NCBI RefSeq assembly: GCF_000204055.1
Contig: NW_006768879.1
Location: forward strand, 103,281-122,490
Direction of reading: 5' to 3'
DNA from: Melampsora larici-populina 98AG31
Lineage: Eukaryota > Basidiomycota > Pucciniomycetes > Pucciniales > Melampsoraceae
DNA length: 19,210 nucleotides
Shown here: in pieces, positions 1 through 9,027 of the stretch
Numbering within the stretch: the first letter of the stretch is position 1
Layout of the letters: each line of letters begins with the position of its first letter
Position numbers and translations under genes: made by a program
The notes under the pieces: model-generated
The model's database searches: none
Told to the model about the DNA's origin: nothing
What the model saw: only the letters and a program-made list of their open reading frames with translations

Positions 1-25
1 TATGTGCTTTTTTGTGGGAAACCTT

Positions 26-57
26 CATGTAGGCGCTGTTTTGGCAGAGCCTACATG
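26..57. repeat. Imperfect palindrome (hairpin)
   Basis: The arm CATGTAGGC at 26-34 is matched by its reverse complement at 49-57. After one mismatched pair, CTG at 36-38 pairs with CAG at 45-47, leaving a loop of about 6 nt. It lies just outside the DNA transposon. It may be the end of another inverted-repeat element cut by the window edge, but nothing else supports that. Confidence 0.5.
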
Positions 58-107
58 GATTTTGTGTGGGCTGCAAATATCAAGGGCCTAAAAAAATTAA
101 GCAAGTA

Positions 108-135
108 TAGTGGCTAGTGTCTAAAACCGTGAAAT
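108..135 (+). repeat. Left terminal inverted repeat of the DNA transposon
   Basis: It begins TAGTGGCTAGTG next to the TA at 106-107. It matches the reverse complement of 2728-2755 at 27 of 28 positions. The single difference is CG in the left copy against CA in the right copy (read on the right copy's strand), as expected from CpG deamination. Confidence 0.9.
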
Positions 136-529
136 TGGGTATTTTGACCAAAAACCTTATCAATGTCACAATTTTGATCCAAATTGGAATCCGAGCACAG
201 ATTCGGAATCCTCCCATTGGAAGCTATCAGAAATTGTTTTTGCCGAGTCAATTTGAGGGCTTACAAATTTTCATGATTTTTACAACATAGTAGTATTATT
301 TCATAGAATGTAATTTACAAGCAAAAAATTCAAAACAGACAATTTCTGGTGCTTTTGTACCTTCTCCATTAGTGAGACTAAAAATCAAAGTGATAAGTTA
401 ATAATTGAAAAAGATATAAAAAAAGAAGAAAAAATTTCAAAGAAGGTTGGCATCGGTTGCAGAGTTGCGAGCAACGGTTCTGTGAGAAGTATATAAATTG
501 ACGTTTGGGTTTGGACCAGGGTGTGCTTT

Positions 530-2570
530 CATAGTGTCCCTATGAGAAATGAGATTGATGTAAGTAAATGAAAAACTGCAGATGAGGACAAAATCAAGTT
601 TGCTTGCAAGAGATCCATCATTGCTGCATTGATTTTGCAAAAAAAACATTGGACTGTTACTAGAGGGCATGTTTGTCTGATTGTTTCAAACTTGTCCTTT
701 GCTTGTTGAAGATCAGCACATTCAAAGCTATCTTCTTGGTAGCCTGAAGCAAAATCAATTTATATTGGCCAGTGTTCAAAGAGATGATAACATAGCAAAA
801 AGAGTAGACTTACGTGGTTTTATGTAACACCAAAGAAGCTCGATCGGGTTCAATTCACAATGGAATTTGGGAAGGAATTTGCAGATATGGCCAGCTTCCT
901 CAACTACCTTCTGAAGCAACAGTTTTTCATTTTTGAAGTCAGACTGTGTTGTTAATACTTTGTATGCACAAAAGTCTGGAACATCAATTTTGGGTAAAGC
1001 TTCACTATTGTGCTGACTTGTGTGTTGCTGAGCAATCAAAAATGAAGAAGGCTTGAGAATTGGAGTGATTGGTATTAAAAATTGGAATTGCTTGAGTGAT
1101 GCCTGGTTGATGAGTTGATTACAATCCCACCACGCATCACCCTTTGCACCTGGATAGATGGTGACTGCAGCATCCTTGAAAGGAAGGGTTGAATTTGAAT
1201 TGGTGGGTATAATGAGTCGGCCAGTTGGAAGACAGACGAAGTCGGATATATGAATCAACTTGCCAATACTTTTTGTGCGAAGTGCACAGTCCTTATTGGA
1301 CATCCACACTGATTGAGGTTGTTCATTAGTATGGATTGTTGATTCATTGTGATAGACACGGATGATGTCGCAAACCCCATCTTCAAGTTCTGCATCAATC
1401 TTCTGTTCCATCATATCGCCTTCATAAGAATGCTCCCGTTTATGTAATTCAATAAGCTCATTGATAAACTTTTCTCGATATATTACAACATCTGCTTGCT
1501 CATGTCCATCATAATATAGACACCTCTTGTACTCCAAAACATGTAATCCTATGTGATGCATCCATTTATTGGCTGTTGGGATCGAGATGGTCTTTTGATA
1601 ATTTTTGTAGTTTGGAAGAATGTTGGTGTTCACATAGTGAGCAAGTTGTGTTGGCGTAACCTAAACAAGAAGAAAGGTTGAAGAAAAAAACAATTTAGTC
1701 AATAATCACAATCAAAGTTTTTTTTACGATTAAAAATTTTACAGGTCCAACTGGCTGATCACTAATCAAATCAGTGATTGATATAAGCACATTGATATCA
1801 TCCAGAATTGAATGATGTGGAGATTCAAATCCTTGATGATTGATTGGGAGATGACAATGGGAAATGACATGAGTTGCATTGGCTCAAATCCTAGCGGCAA
1901 GGCGTATCACACTCCCATCTTTTGGTGGGTCTTCTTGTTGAAGCCGGTACAATTTGGCTGTTTCAAAAGACACTTTCATGGCACAACTATTTGGACTGGT
2001 CAGGTTGAGCTTGTAGCGACAATTGTTGAACTCGTGTATGAGCCCCAGTTGATCAAAATCTTTTATGGCAAGTTGGCTCAAAGTTCTGTGGCCCTTAGAA
2101 TATTTTGAAGCATCTGCAAGGGCATCATGAAGTATCTTACATTCTTGTTCATTGCATCCAATTTGAAAAGGTGTCTTGACATGAGTTGAATCATTATATT
2201 GAGTTTCTGGATCTAAAATCATATCATGATCCAAGTGAGCATTGGTTTCTGGATGAAACTGAGCATTCAAATCTTCATCTAAATCTGATCTCCAATCTGA
2301 ACCAACCTCTGAATACACATCTGATCTCAAATCTGAATCCAAAGACGATTTCAAAGCTGAATATTTGTGACTGAACATGTCATCGGTTAGAGAGGACAAG
2401 TCTGATTCAGGCTCGGAGAGGCACGACAAGCTTGAATCATCGGGGACTGGATCCAGGTTTCTAATTTTATGAGATCTAGGCTTGACTTGCTTGGTTTCCA
2501 ATTTTTTTGTAGAACATTTGGACGCTTGCCAACAACAATGCTGACCTTGCCGGGCTTTATTTAATTTCAT
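530..2570 (-). pseudogene. DDE transposase pseudogene, three exons
   Basis: This is a transposase of the long DDE type found in basidiomycete IS630/Tc1-like elements. Exons run 2570-1743, 1660-814 and 743-530. The introns are 1742-1661 (82 nt, GTAAAA...TTTAG) and 813-744 (70 nt, GTAAGT...TTCAG). The frame is kept across both joins, and 2570 is the first usable ATG. Recognisable motifs in exon 2 are a YYDGHE segment, the block around VYHNEST, and near its end KFHCELNPIELLW, whose E should be the last catalytic residue. Lesions: TGA at 1883-1881; Asn (AAT, 1348-1346) where the family has the first catalytic Asp; no Asp in the segment that should hold the second; and a shortened stretch before the final block. 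The N-terminal half is acidic and Ser-rich, and is presumably the DNA-binding and linker part. It cannot encode an active enzyme. Confidence 0.8.
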
Positions 2571-2727
2571 TGAAAAAGTGAAGAAAGGACTTCTATGGAA
2601 GCTAAGAGACAGGAATGATTGGCAAGGAAGGGATTGATCCACCACTATTGAGGTGATCTCAATCCTACATGTAGTATGAAATTCAAACACATGTAATTTA
2701 TTTTTTTATTTTTTTACCCGGCCCAAC

Positions 2728-2755
2728 ATTTCACAGTTTTAGACACTAGCCACTA
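2728..2755 (-). repeat. Right terminal inverted repeat of the DNA transposon
   Basis: It ends ...CACTAGCCACTA followed by TA at 2756-2757. It is the inverted partner of 108-135. The nearly unbroken match argues for a fairly recent insertion, or for conservation by related elements, even though the transposase is degraded. Confidence 0.9.
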
Positions 2756-2759
2756 TATA

Positions 2760-2776
2760 AAATTCAAAATTCAGGT
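2760..2776 (+). repeat. 17-bp direct repeat, copy 1 (copy 2 at 3746-3762)
   Basis: AAATTCAAAATTCAGGT occurs here and again at 3746-3762. The two copies bracket the minus-strand coding relic at 2995-3700. The word is AT-rich and partly self-repeating, so the pairing may be chance. No poly-A tail sits next to either copy to support a retrotransposition target duplication. Confidence 0.45.
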
Positions 2777-2994
2777 CACTTTTCCCAATTTTACACAGAC
2801 ACTGTTTTAAACTGGATACGTTGGTGTAAAGAGGGCTGTGCAAAATTCCCCCTCCCCTCAAAGAATGCTGGCTTGTGGTTGTAGGTTTTTCATGAGATTC
2901 TATACCTCTTAACAACTATTTATGTTTTTGGACAGTAGTGCATGTAGGCAGTTTGAAGATATAAATATTCTGTTTTCGTGTTGACTCATCTCTT

Positions 2995-3700
2995 TCAGAT
3001 CCCTTTTTTCTCTTGCTTTTGGTCCAAAAACTCCAAATCATTCAAGACTACCAACTCCTCCCACCTCAAATCACAAGTTAAATTTATCATCTCTGGACCT
3101 CTATTTTTTATGTGCCCAATGGCAGTGCCAAATCACTCCCTCAAAAACCTGGCCTTGTGATCAACAACTGTATCCAAGGCAGTTTGCTCCCTAGAAATTG
3201 CCAGAAAAAAACCTCCTGTCCTGTGTCTACCAAGATCCAGGTAATCTGCCTCCGCCCAACAAGAGGATACTGAGACATCTGTCTGCCCACTGGCATACAT
3301 GGCTTTCACATATAAAATTTGTGCTACCACATCATTCCCGTCTACACTGTTCTTTCTCTCTAAATGGCTAAGGACACCATGACCTGACAGTTTTGTGCTA
3401 ATTGTGAGCACAACTTCTCCTATCCTCAAGTATGCAGACTTTGTCAGGGTGGCTATAGGAAATATGTACAGATGGTCTTGTCTGTCAGCTCGTACAAAGC
3501 CCTGACGTGTTATTCCGCTGATTACAGGGAATAAGTAAGATAATTTCCTATAGCTATAAGAGTAGGAATTACCAAAGTTAATAACAGGTGTCTTGGAAGA
3601 TTATAGATTGGAAGGGATCCTTGAAACTACAGGCCCACTGTGAGTTCACAGGGGTAGGCCGGTGTGGTGATCTATTTATGATATCAAGCAAGAAAATTAA
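2995..3700 (-). pseudogene. Unrecognised decayed protein-coding frame
   Basis: One minus-strand frame runs from 3600 down to a TGA at 2997-2995, about 200 codons with a single internal TGA at 3135-3133. It carries protein-like composition, for example around GFVRADRQDHLYIFP and DYLDLGRHRTGGFFLAISR. Upstream, a second frame is open from 3700 to about 3590 and appears to join it by a one-base shift near 3595; the next in-frame stop of the main frame is at 3603-3601. No ATG is seen near the 5' end, so the start is missing or in another exon. The other strand in this region carries several TGA stops. I do not recognise the family. It could be a host gene relic or part of an old retroelement. Confidence 0.5.
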
Positions 3701-3762
3701 TCATCATTACTTTACCAAGTTGTTAGAAAACTTCAGTATAGCAGGAAATTCAAAATTCAGGT

Positions 3763-5008
3763 TCTCAGATCAATTGAAGCTCTTAGAGGCTTATGTATAC
3801 TTATTCACTCAATTTTATGTCATCTCGTTTCAAAAATATTCTTAAGATCAATATAGTTTACTTACAAAGTTATTACAAAAAGACAGAAAAAGAAAAGATA
3901 AGAAAAATTCAAAAATATAGGTGTAAAAGTTGGAAAATGGTTTTTAGGTTATTTATCATTAAGTTATGGGTTTTATAAGGTTGGAATATGAAAGAACAAC
4001 ACTTTATTATACAGTACCAATTTTAATCTTCAAGGTTGATAAGGAAATCAGAAGTTATTAGCAGAAAGGTACTTTTTCGAAGCTGGTAAACAAGGGTTAT
4101 GCGTGTAGTTTACATATGTAATGGTGGTAGTAGTGGAAATTAAGGTTGCCAAGAGGATTTTCCGGGATTTTTAAGGTTATAGAAGATGATGTCATATTAC
4201 ATGAGCAAGAGAAAGAGAGTAGCAGCTGTGAAAAGTGAAGAAAATGGGTGAATTTTGTGGAAAATGAAGGTTTTCAGCTAATTACATATGCCAAATGACG
4301 TCAGATTAAGTTGGTAGATAGCTCATTCAACGCCGAGGAATGGATTACATAATGTACAAATTTTAAATCATTAGTAACAGAGGTGTATGTAAAAAGGTAT
4401 AAGGCAAATAAGAAATTGGTGTGAATCTTGAATTTACAGTCACAAGTCAAAATGTAACACCAAAAAACCTTAACTTCACAACTCAATATCTTACTCATCA
4501 CTCATCAGAAATAGGGCATATGGGTGTCATACCTGATCAGTATCACGAGGGCTACAAGATGCACTATAGTAGATCAAAATTGGACCACATCTGAAAAAAA
4601 TCGTAATCTCAAAAATTGGTTTGCAGCTAGTTTACAAGGAAAAAATCACCTGTATTCATCTTAAGAAGTGCTGTACATTAAATCATTGGGTCATTGATCA
4701 CTTTTGGCTGTGAAAATTACATCATACATTAGTAACAAGATCATTACATTGCGTCATTACATGGTTTTTGGGGTTCTTTAGGCGGATTTGACTGTTTTTT
4801 GAGGCTGTTGACTGTTGTAGAGGTTGTTACATGTGGATATAAGTACTCTTTGATGATTTTGGGATTGTTGTTCCCTTTTTCTGCATCTTATACCTTTGTT
4901 GTAGTGTTATAAATCATCATTTATTTACTATATTTGTATGAAGATCACTTAAATCCGCCCTTTCAAAGCAAGGAGAAATTTATTTACGTGTGTTAAAGAC
5001 TATAAGTC
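3763..5008. other. AT-rich region without recognisable genes
   Basis: Only short frames occur, and none shows a domain or a sensible start and splice pattern. The stretch around 4690-4770 repeats CATTAC words. From about 4825, a TATAAGTACTC box and a following AT-rich segment resemble a short LTR, but no target duplication was found, so no element is annotated. Confidence 0.5.
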
Positions 5009-5108
5009 AAATTGGGAATAATACTTAACAACAGTATTGCTAGTAATAACATAGTGTGTGGACTTTTTGCGCTTAAAATTGGGAATAATACTACACAACA
5101 GTATTGCT
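5009..5108 (+). repeat. 33-bp direct repeat pair, 67-bp period
   Basis: AAATTGGGAATAATACT plus a variable dinucleotide and ACAACAGTATTGCT occurs at 5009-5041 and again at 5076-5108, with 2 mismatches in 33. The 34-bp spacer is not repeated. Read on the minus strand each copy starts TGTTG and runs into AGTATTATTCCCAATTT. The second copy is preceded on that strand by a purine-rich run, which resembles a polypurine tract leading into an LTR start. That reading is an inference; no matching LTR partner was found in the window. Confidence 0.65.
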
Positions 5109-5250
5109 TTATTTCTCTGGTGCCTTTATCTTTTTCTCTGTTATCACAAAGTGGTAAGCAAGTGCCCTTGTGCTGGTTTCTTTGAAGAAGGCAGTCTTTA
5201 GGCAACTTCTACTATATTACATGTAGTAGATTATCCCTTCTTAGGTGTTG

Positions 5251-5271
5251 TAAAGCTCTTGTTGAGCTTTA
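5251..5271. repeat. Perfect 8-bp hairpin
   Basis: TAAAGCTC at 5251-5258 is the exact reverse complement of GAGCTTTA at 5264-5271, with a TTGTT loop. A looser complementarity (GTGTTG outside the left arm against CTACAC outside the right) could lengthen the stem. It lies in gene-free DNA; function unknown. Confidence 0.6.
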
Positions 5272-6408
5272 AATACTACACCGGTCAAACCTGAGCCTGA
5301 GTTATCTCTAGAACTCAAGAGTTCAAGAGTAGCCTGAGATACAATCTACAGGGATCTCATCAACTACTAGAGTTACAAAACCGGGGTCCTTGACCAGAAG
5401 AGAAAATATAAATCACTAACCGTGAATATATGATAATCAATAGCTTCTAAAGGGAAGAAGGTTCCAAGGAAGAACTTGTAATTTAGAAGCAAGAGTAACA
5501 CACTGATTTGAAGGTTTTTCAAAGGTGAGCTTTTGTAAGGTGTTTGTAGAGGAAGGTCTTAATAAGCTGGCTTGTAGAAAAAGTTTTAAGTTTTTGGTTA
5601 GATGAGATATCAATGGAAAAGGTTTTATAGGGTATAAATCAGATGGCCTTCTTGTTGCTCAATCGAATGGATGCTATTTATATTTCCCAGGCGGTTAGGG
5701 ACGACTTGTGGTCGGAAGGTACTTTGTGTAGCTCCTTTGTAAGTAATCTAGGTCTATAAGTAGATATCTTTACTTTCATCCCAATTGGGAATGTTGGTTG
5801 GCGCGTTTCTTGATTGTGATAAAAAAGGCATAGTTGTATTTCTTTCTCTGCTTCTGGGTTTCAAATACTCTAGTTCTTGTTTTTGCTTCTTTGGGAAAGT
5901 ATATGTATTTTGTTTTCTTTAGTCATTATGGTGAGGCTTGTTAGTCAAGTTTATGTTTCTATGATAGTCATCATTCGTTTTGTTTATTTCTTGGGTGGTC
6001 TTTGGAACTAGACCTGGAAGTTGTATTGTTATTATTTCTGTTATTTATTATTATTTTTTGTGATTGATATTTTTATAAGAATATTTGCAAGATAAGGATA
6101 AACAAATATGGATTTTACTTTGGAGGCTTCTCTGGGTCTCCGTGAGGAGAGCTCAGGGCTGACAGACTTGGGAAACTAACCTAAGAATCTGAAACAAAAA
6201 CAACCACAAAGTAAAAGAACCAGTTAAGTAAGGAATGTAAGTTTGAAATAAGATCTGATAGATAAATACCTAAGCTTATTGGAGGAAATGTTGAAGTGAG
6301 AAAAAATAAGAATGAGAACAAAGATAAGGCTTGAATAAGATCTACTGGAATTTCTAATATAACTTCTAATGTCAGTATCATCACTATGATAAAGGATAGA
6401 AACTGACT
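5272..6408. other. Gene-free region with small palindromes
   Basis: No coding frame with recognisable content was found. GAACTC-AA-GAGTTC near 5311-5324 is a 6-bp inverted repeat, and AGCCTGAG occurs twice around it. From about 5930 to 6110 the plus strand is strongly T-rich. A 23-codon ATG frame at 6108-6179 has an acceptable start context but is too short to call. Confidence 0.45.
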
Positions 6409-6441
6409 CACTCTCTCTCCAACAGATGAGGAGAGAGAGTG
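6409..6441. repeat. Perfect 12-bp hairpin with 9-nt loop
   Basis: CACTCTCTCTCC at 6409-6420 is the exact reverse complement of GGAGAGAGAGTG at 6430-6441, separated by AACAGATGA. The arms are a CT/GA dinucleotide run, so simple-sequence slippage followed by inversion is possible. No terminal-repeat partner or target duplication is visible. Confidence 0.7.
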
Positions 6442-6715
6442 TTTGTGTGGGACAGAGTTGTATATATGGAAATGAAAAATCAGTCAAAAGTACAATGGGG
6501 AAGATGTATGATAGGGTTGGTCAGGATAACATCAGAGAACAACAGCTACTAATAGACAAGATAGAAATGAGAAAGCATAACAACACTACTAAATGAGATA
6601 ACAGGTAAAATGATAGTTATTCCCTTTGAGATGATTCAAGATACACTCATCATCTAGGTAATAAAATTGTCCCCACTCATCTTGATCAAAACTAACAAAC
6701 TTTGATGTTATATGG

Positions 6716-7041
6716 TTATGATACAAGCTGGTCTAGTATACCTTCTGATACTCGCGTAGTCAAAGCTCGACGGTCTGGTATTTTCTCTTTGTTTTCAGAG
6801 ACAAAAGTATTTGCCGTAAAATGATATGTATCATGCCATTCACCATACAATGAAAGATGGTGACTCCACTGTTGATCCTCTGGGCAAAATCTCTGAATTT
6901 GTTGTGAGCAGTTGGGGCTATGACTTGGTACCAAATGAAAACATGGGCTATGTCAACAGGGTGGATGTATGCATGGGTGTCGGTGTGGAAATCAAAATCA
7001 ATGACCATTTTTTCTAACATTACCTGTTGATATTTATTCAA
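6716..7041 (-). pseudogene. Possible coding remnant, family unknown
   Basis: Two overlapping minus-strand frames look protein-like in succession. The first covers 7041 to about 6835, including HPVDIAHVFIWYQVIAPTAH. A second frame reads on from about 6835 to 6716, including WHDTYHFTANTFVSENKEK. A one-base shift near 6830-6840 would join them into roughly 105 codons. Neither piece begins at a convincing ATG, and the plus strand is also open for 63 codons here. I do not recognise a family. Treat as a weak candidate for a frame-shifted gene fragment. Confidence 0.25.
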
Positions 7042-7419
7042 TCAAGGATTCAAAGTTATTATAAAAGATTCAACTTTTATATCAATCTTATATTTTGGAT
7101 TTTTCTTCATTTGCGCACTCATTTATATTGTTCTGTTACAATATCAATTTATTATATTTTGTTTTACAATTGGGAGTTATAGACTTCTTCAAATCCAAGA
7201 CTCAAGTATAATTACTCAACTCAAACTGATTTTGATTATAGCTTATTATCTTCAACTTTGGTACTTTAATCATTCTATTATTCATTTCTTTACAACACAT
7301 AAAACTACATACAAACAAAAGAAGAAATGCTTAAAAAAAACAAATAAAGAATACCTACAGTCCAATTAAAATGAAGGTGTCAGTATTATTCATTATCAAG
7401 ATTAGGGTCCAAAGTCGAG
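7042..7419. other. AT-rich region, nothing recognised
   Basis: This stretch is very AT-rich, with A and T runs and no open frame, repeat or hairpin that stands out. Confidence 0.5.
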
Positions 7420-7963
7420 GTTTAAGATTAGAAAGAAATAGGATTGTCATACCAAGATAGAAGGCTGAAATCGAAATTGAAGAGGTTGATTGATGAAGGT
7501 TGTAGTTGAAAAGGAGTTGAGATCGAAATTGAATCAGTTCAATAGATCTAGGGTGTGATTCTGAAGATGAGAAGGTGGAGAAGATGTAAAAAAAAAGACT
7601 TACTTGAAGGTTAGAGTGTTGAGTTAAGATTGAGGGTAGGTGACATCAAGATCGAGATGGGTGGCTGAGGTCCAACTGAATCAAAGATTGATGAAGGTGG
7701 TAGTTGAAATTGGAGCTGTAGATCAAAATTCTAAAACTGAAAGTAACAATAAGAGTGGTGATGATTCAGTTTCAGTAATTCAAAAGAAGGAAATGGAATG
7801 AAACTTACCTACATAGTGAACAAAATTGAAATTGGATGACTCACTCTATTCGAGACCAGAAATCAAATCCTAAATGAATAGAGCCAGGATGATGTTAATG
7901 ATATCTGGATGAGAAAGGGAGAGTGGAGAAGAGGGAAGTGGAGAAAGATTAAAAGAAACTTAC
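7420..7963 (-). repeat. Degenerate tandem repeat with minus-strand GTAAGT motifs
   Basis: GATTGATGAAGGT followed by T or G and GTAGTTGAAA occurs at 7488-7511 and 7686-7709 (23 of 24 identical, 198 bp apart). ACTTAC, which is GTAAGT on the minus strand, occurs at 7598-7603, 7803-7808 and 7958-7963. Each minus-strand GTAAGT is followed by a pyrimidine-rich run. The pattern suggests two and a half diverged copies of a unit of about 200 bp, each carrying a consensus splice donor. No protein-coding exon upstream of the donors could be recognised. Confidence 0.5.
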
Positions 7964-8096
7964 TGTGATGTGATTAGAGAAAGGAGGGGAATAAGTTGAT
8001 GAGGTGATGCCGAGTGCAATCGGAGCAAAACTTAAATAGATTGGTTGGGGCAAATGGAAGTGCGTGTAAAGGCGTGGTTTTGAGAGATCGAGCGAG

Positions 8097-8105
8097 TATA
8101 AAAGG
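8097..8105 (+). promoter_or_regulatory. TATA box
   Basis: TATAAAAGG is a full match to the eukaryotic TATA consensus, followed by a G-rich run. The nearest ATG downstream (8160) gives only a few codons, so no host gene is attached. It could serve an untranslated or retroelement transcript. The call is from sequence match alone. Confidence 0.35.
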
Positions 8106-8390
8106 AGGGGGTTTCTGGCGAAATCGAGGAGGAGGAAGAAGGATCCTATCATCCTATCATGAGTTTGATTTGATCAATGTGTGTGTTCTTTCTTTTGTGA
8201 TCAAGTTCGAGTGATTGTTTTAAAAGAGTCTTGAAGTGTTTATTTTCAATCTTGAGGTCTTGTTTGTGTGATTAAGATAAAATAAGTTGTCTTGAAGAGT
8301 TTTGTTGAATTTAAATAAGGCTATTGATAGTGTTTGAGCGTGATCTACGGTGTTCTTGATAACTTGCTGAGAGTGTAGTGTTTGAGTTAT

Positions 8391-8426
8391 TTGTAACGAT
8401 TTCAAATATGTAAAGACATTTCACAT
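8391..8426 (+). repeat. 36-bp direct repeat, 5' copy (presumed 5' LTR start)
   Basis: The 36 bases are identical to 15638-15673. Starting at 8392 the repeat reads TGTAACGATTTC and ends TTTCACA, so a 34-bp core has the TG...CA ends of LTR elements. A loosely related word (TGTAACAGATTTCAAAT) follows at 8446. The two copies stand about 7.25 kb apart and bracket the gag-pol gene. That fits the starts of a 5' and a 3' LTR. Confidence 0.65.
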
Positions 8427-8627
8427 AAATATTAAAGAAAAAGATATGTAACAGATTTCAAATGAAAACATTGGATAAAGAACAAGTTAGATAGTATAGA
8501 TAATTACAAATAAGAAATTAGATGTTAAAGAAGATTGTTGGAAATAGGTAGTTAGGAGAAAACAAGTTGTTAAGGAACAAATTAGTCAAGTTGTTTTGTG
8601 TATATATGTACACCACAAGGACATGCT

Positions 8628-8872
8628 GATGTCCTAGGGACGTCAGGATTTTTTGCAGGGGAAGGGATATCCTGACGAAACTGATCCAAGGAGCCCGGGT
8701 CAGAATCAAAATTCGGGACATCCCACGGGCTTCCAAGGGTGTTCTTATTTAAATGTAGGCCCAGCCAGGCATCCTGAGTGTGTGCTGCGGACGTCCGCGG
8801 GCACTGACATCCAGGGGACAGCCCCAACGGGGGTGCCGACGGAAGCATACAACCTCAGACAATCCCGACGTC
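8628..8872. promoter_or_regulatory. GC-rich block with six GAC(A/G)TC motifs, in presumed LTR
   Basis: Within 245 bp the word GAC(A/G)TC occurs six times on one strand or the other: 8628-8633, 8639-8644, 8717-8722, 8790-8795, 8806-8811 and 8867-8872. One copy lies in the perfect 12-bp palindrome GCGGACGTCCGC at 8787-8798. CGTCAGGA at 8641-8648 pairs with TCCTGACG at 8670-8677. A TATATA box lies just upstream (about 8600). The block is much richer in GC than its surroundings. A role as a retrotransposon promoter or enhancer is inferred. Frames across it on both strands have no recognised domain. Confidence 0.4.
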
Positions 8873-9027
8873 CTTCCGCTCAAAAGTGTCTTCGTGGTGT
8901 AGTCTTCTATTTTCATGTTTTATTACTTTTTCTTCATCGAATTATTAACGTATTTTGTCACCTTTTAAATCTGAGTTAAATCTCGAAGAGAAGAAATGAT
9001 CTTTGAGACCCTAGACCAAGGCCCTTA

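Larger units (their letters stand above)
108..2755 (-). mobile_element. Tc1/mariner-like (IS630-type) DNA transposon, non-functional
   Basis: The element is 2648 bp long and bounded by 28-bp terminal inverted repeats at 108-135 and 2728-2755. TA dinucleotides flank both ends (106-107 and 2756-2757), which is the target duplication expected of the IS630/Tc1/mariner superfamily. One minus-strand spliced transposase gene occupies most of the interior. About 400 bp between the transposase stop and the left repeat has no gene. The gene is broken, but the ends are almost perfect, so the element could still be moved by a related transposase supplied elsewhere. The superfamily call rests on the TA duplication and on transposase motifs. 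The exact family within basidiomycete DDE elements is uncertain. Confidence 0.85.

Noticed and set aside
4825..5030. Possible 206-bp solo LTR (TGTTAC...TTAACA with a TATA-like box)
   Set aside because: The flanking five bases (GAGGT and ACAGT) do not form a target duplication and no partner copy exists in the window.
6108..6179. Short ATG frame of 23 codons after a T-rich stretch
   Set aside because: Too short, no homology recognised, no downstream coding continuation.
6181..6487. Two overlapping hydrophobic minus-strand frames
   Set aside because: They arise from low-complexity purine-rich plus-strand sequence including the CT/GA hairpin. No sensible start or family.
8582..8979. Overlapping frames on both strands in the GC-rich block
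   Set aside because: GC-rich, palindromic DNA yields open frames by chance. There is no domain, and the composition mirrors the repeated motifs.
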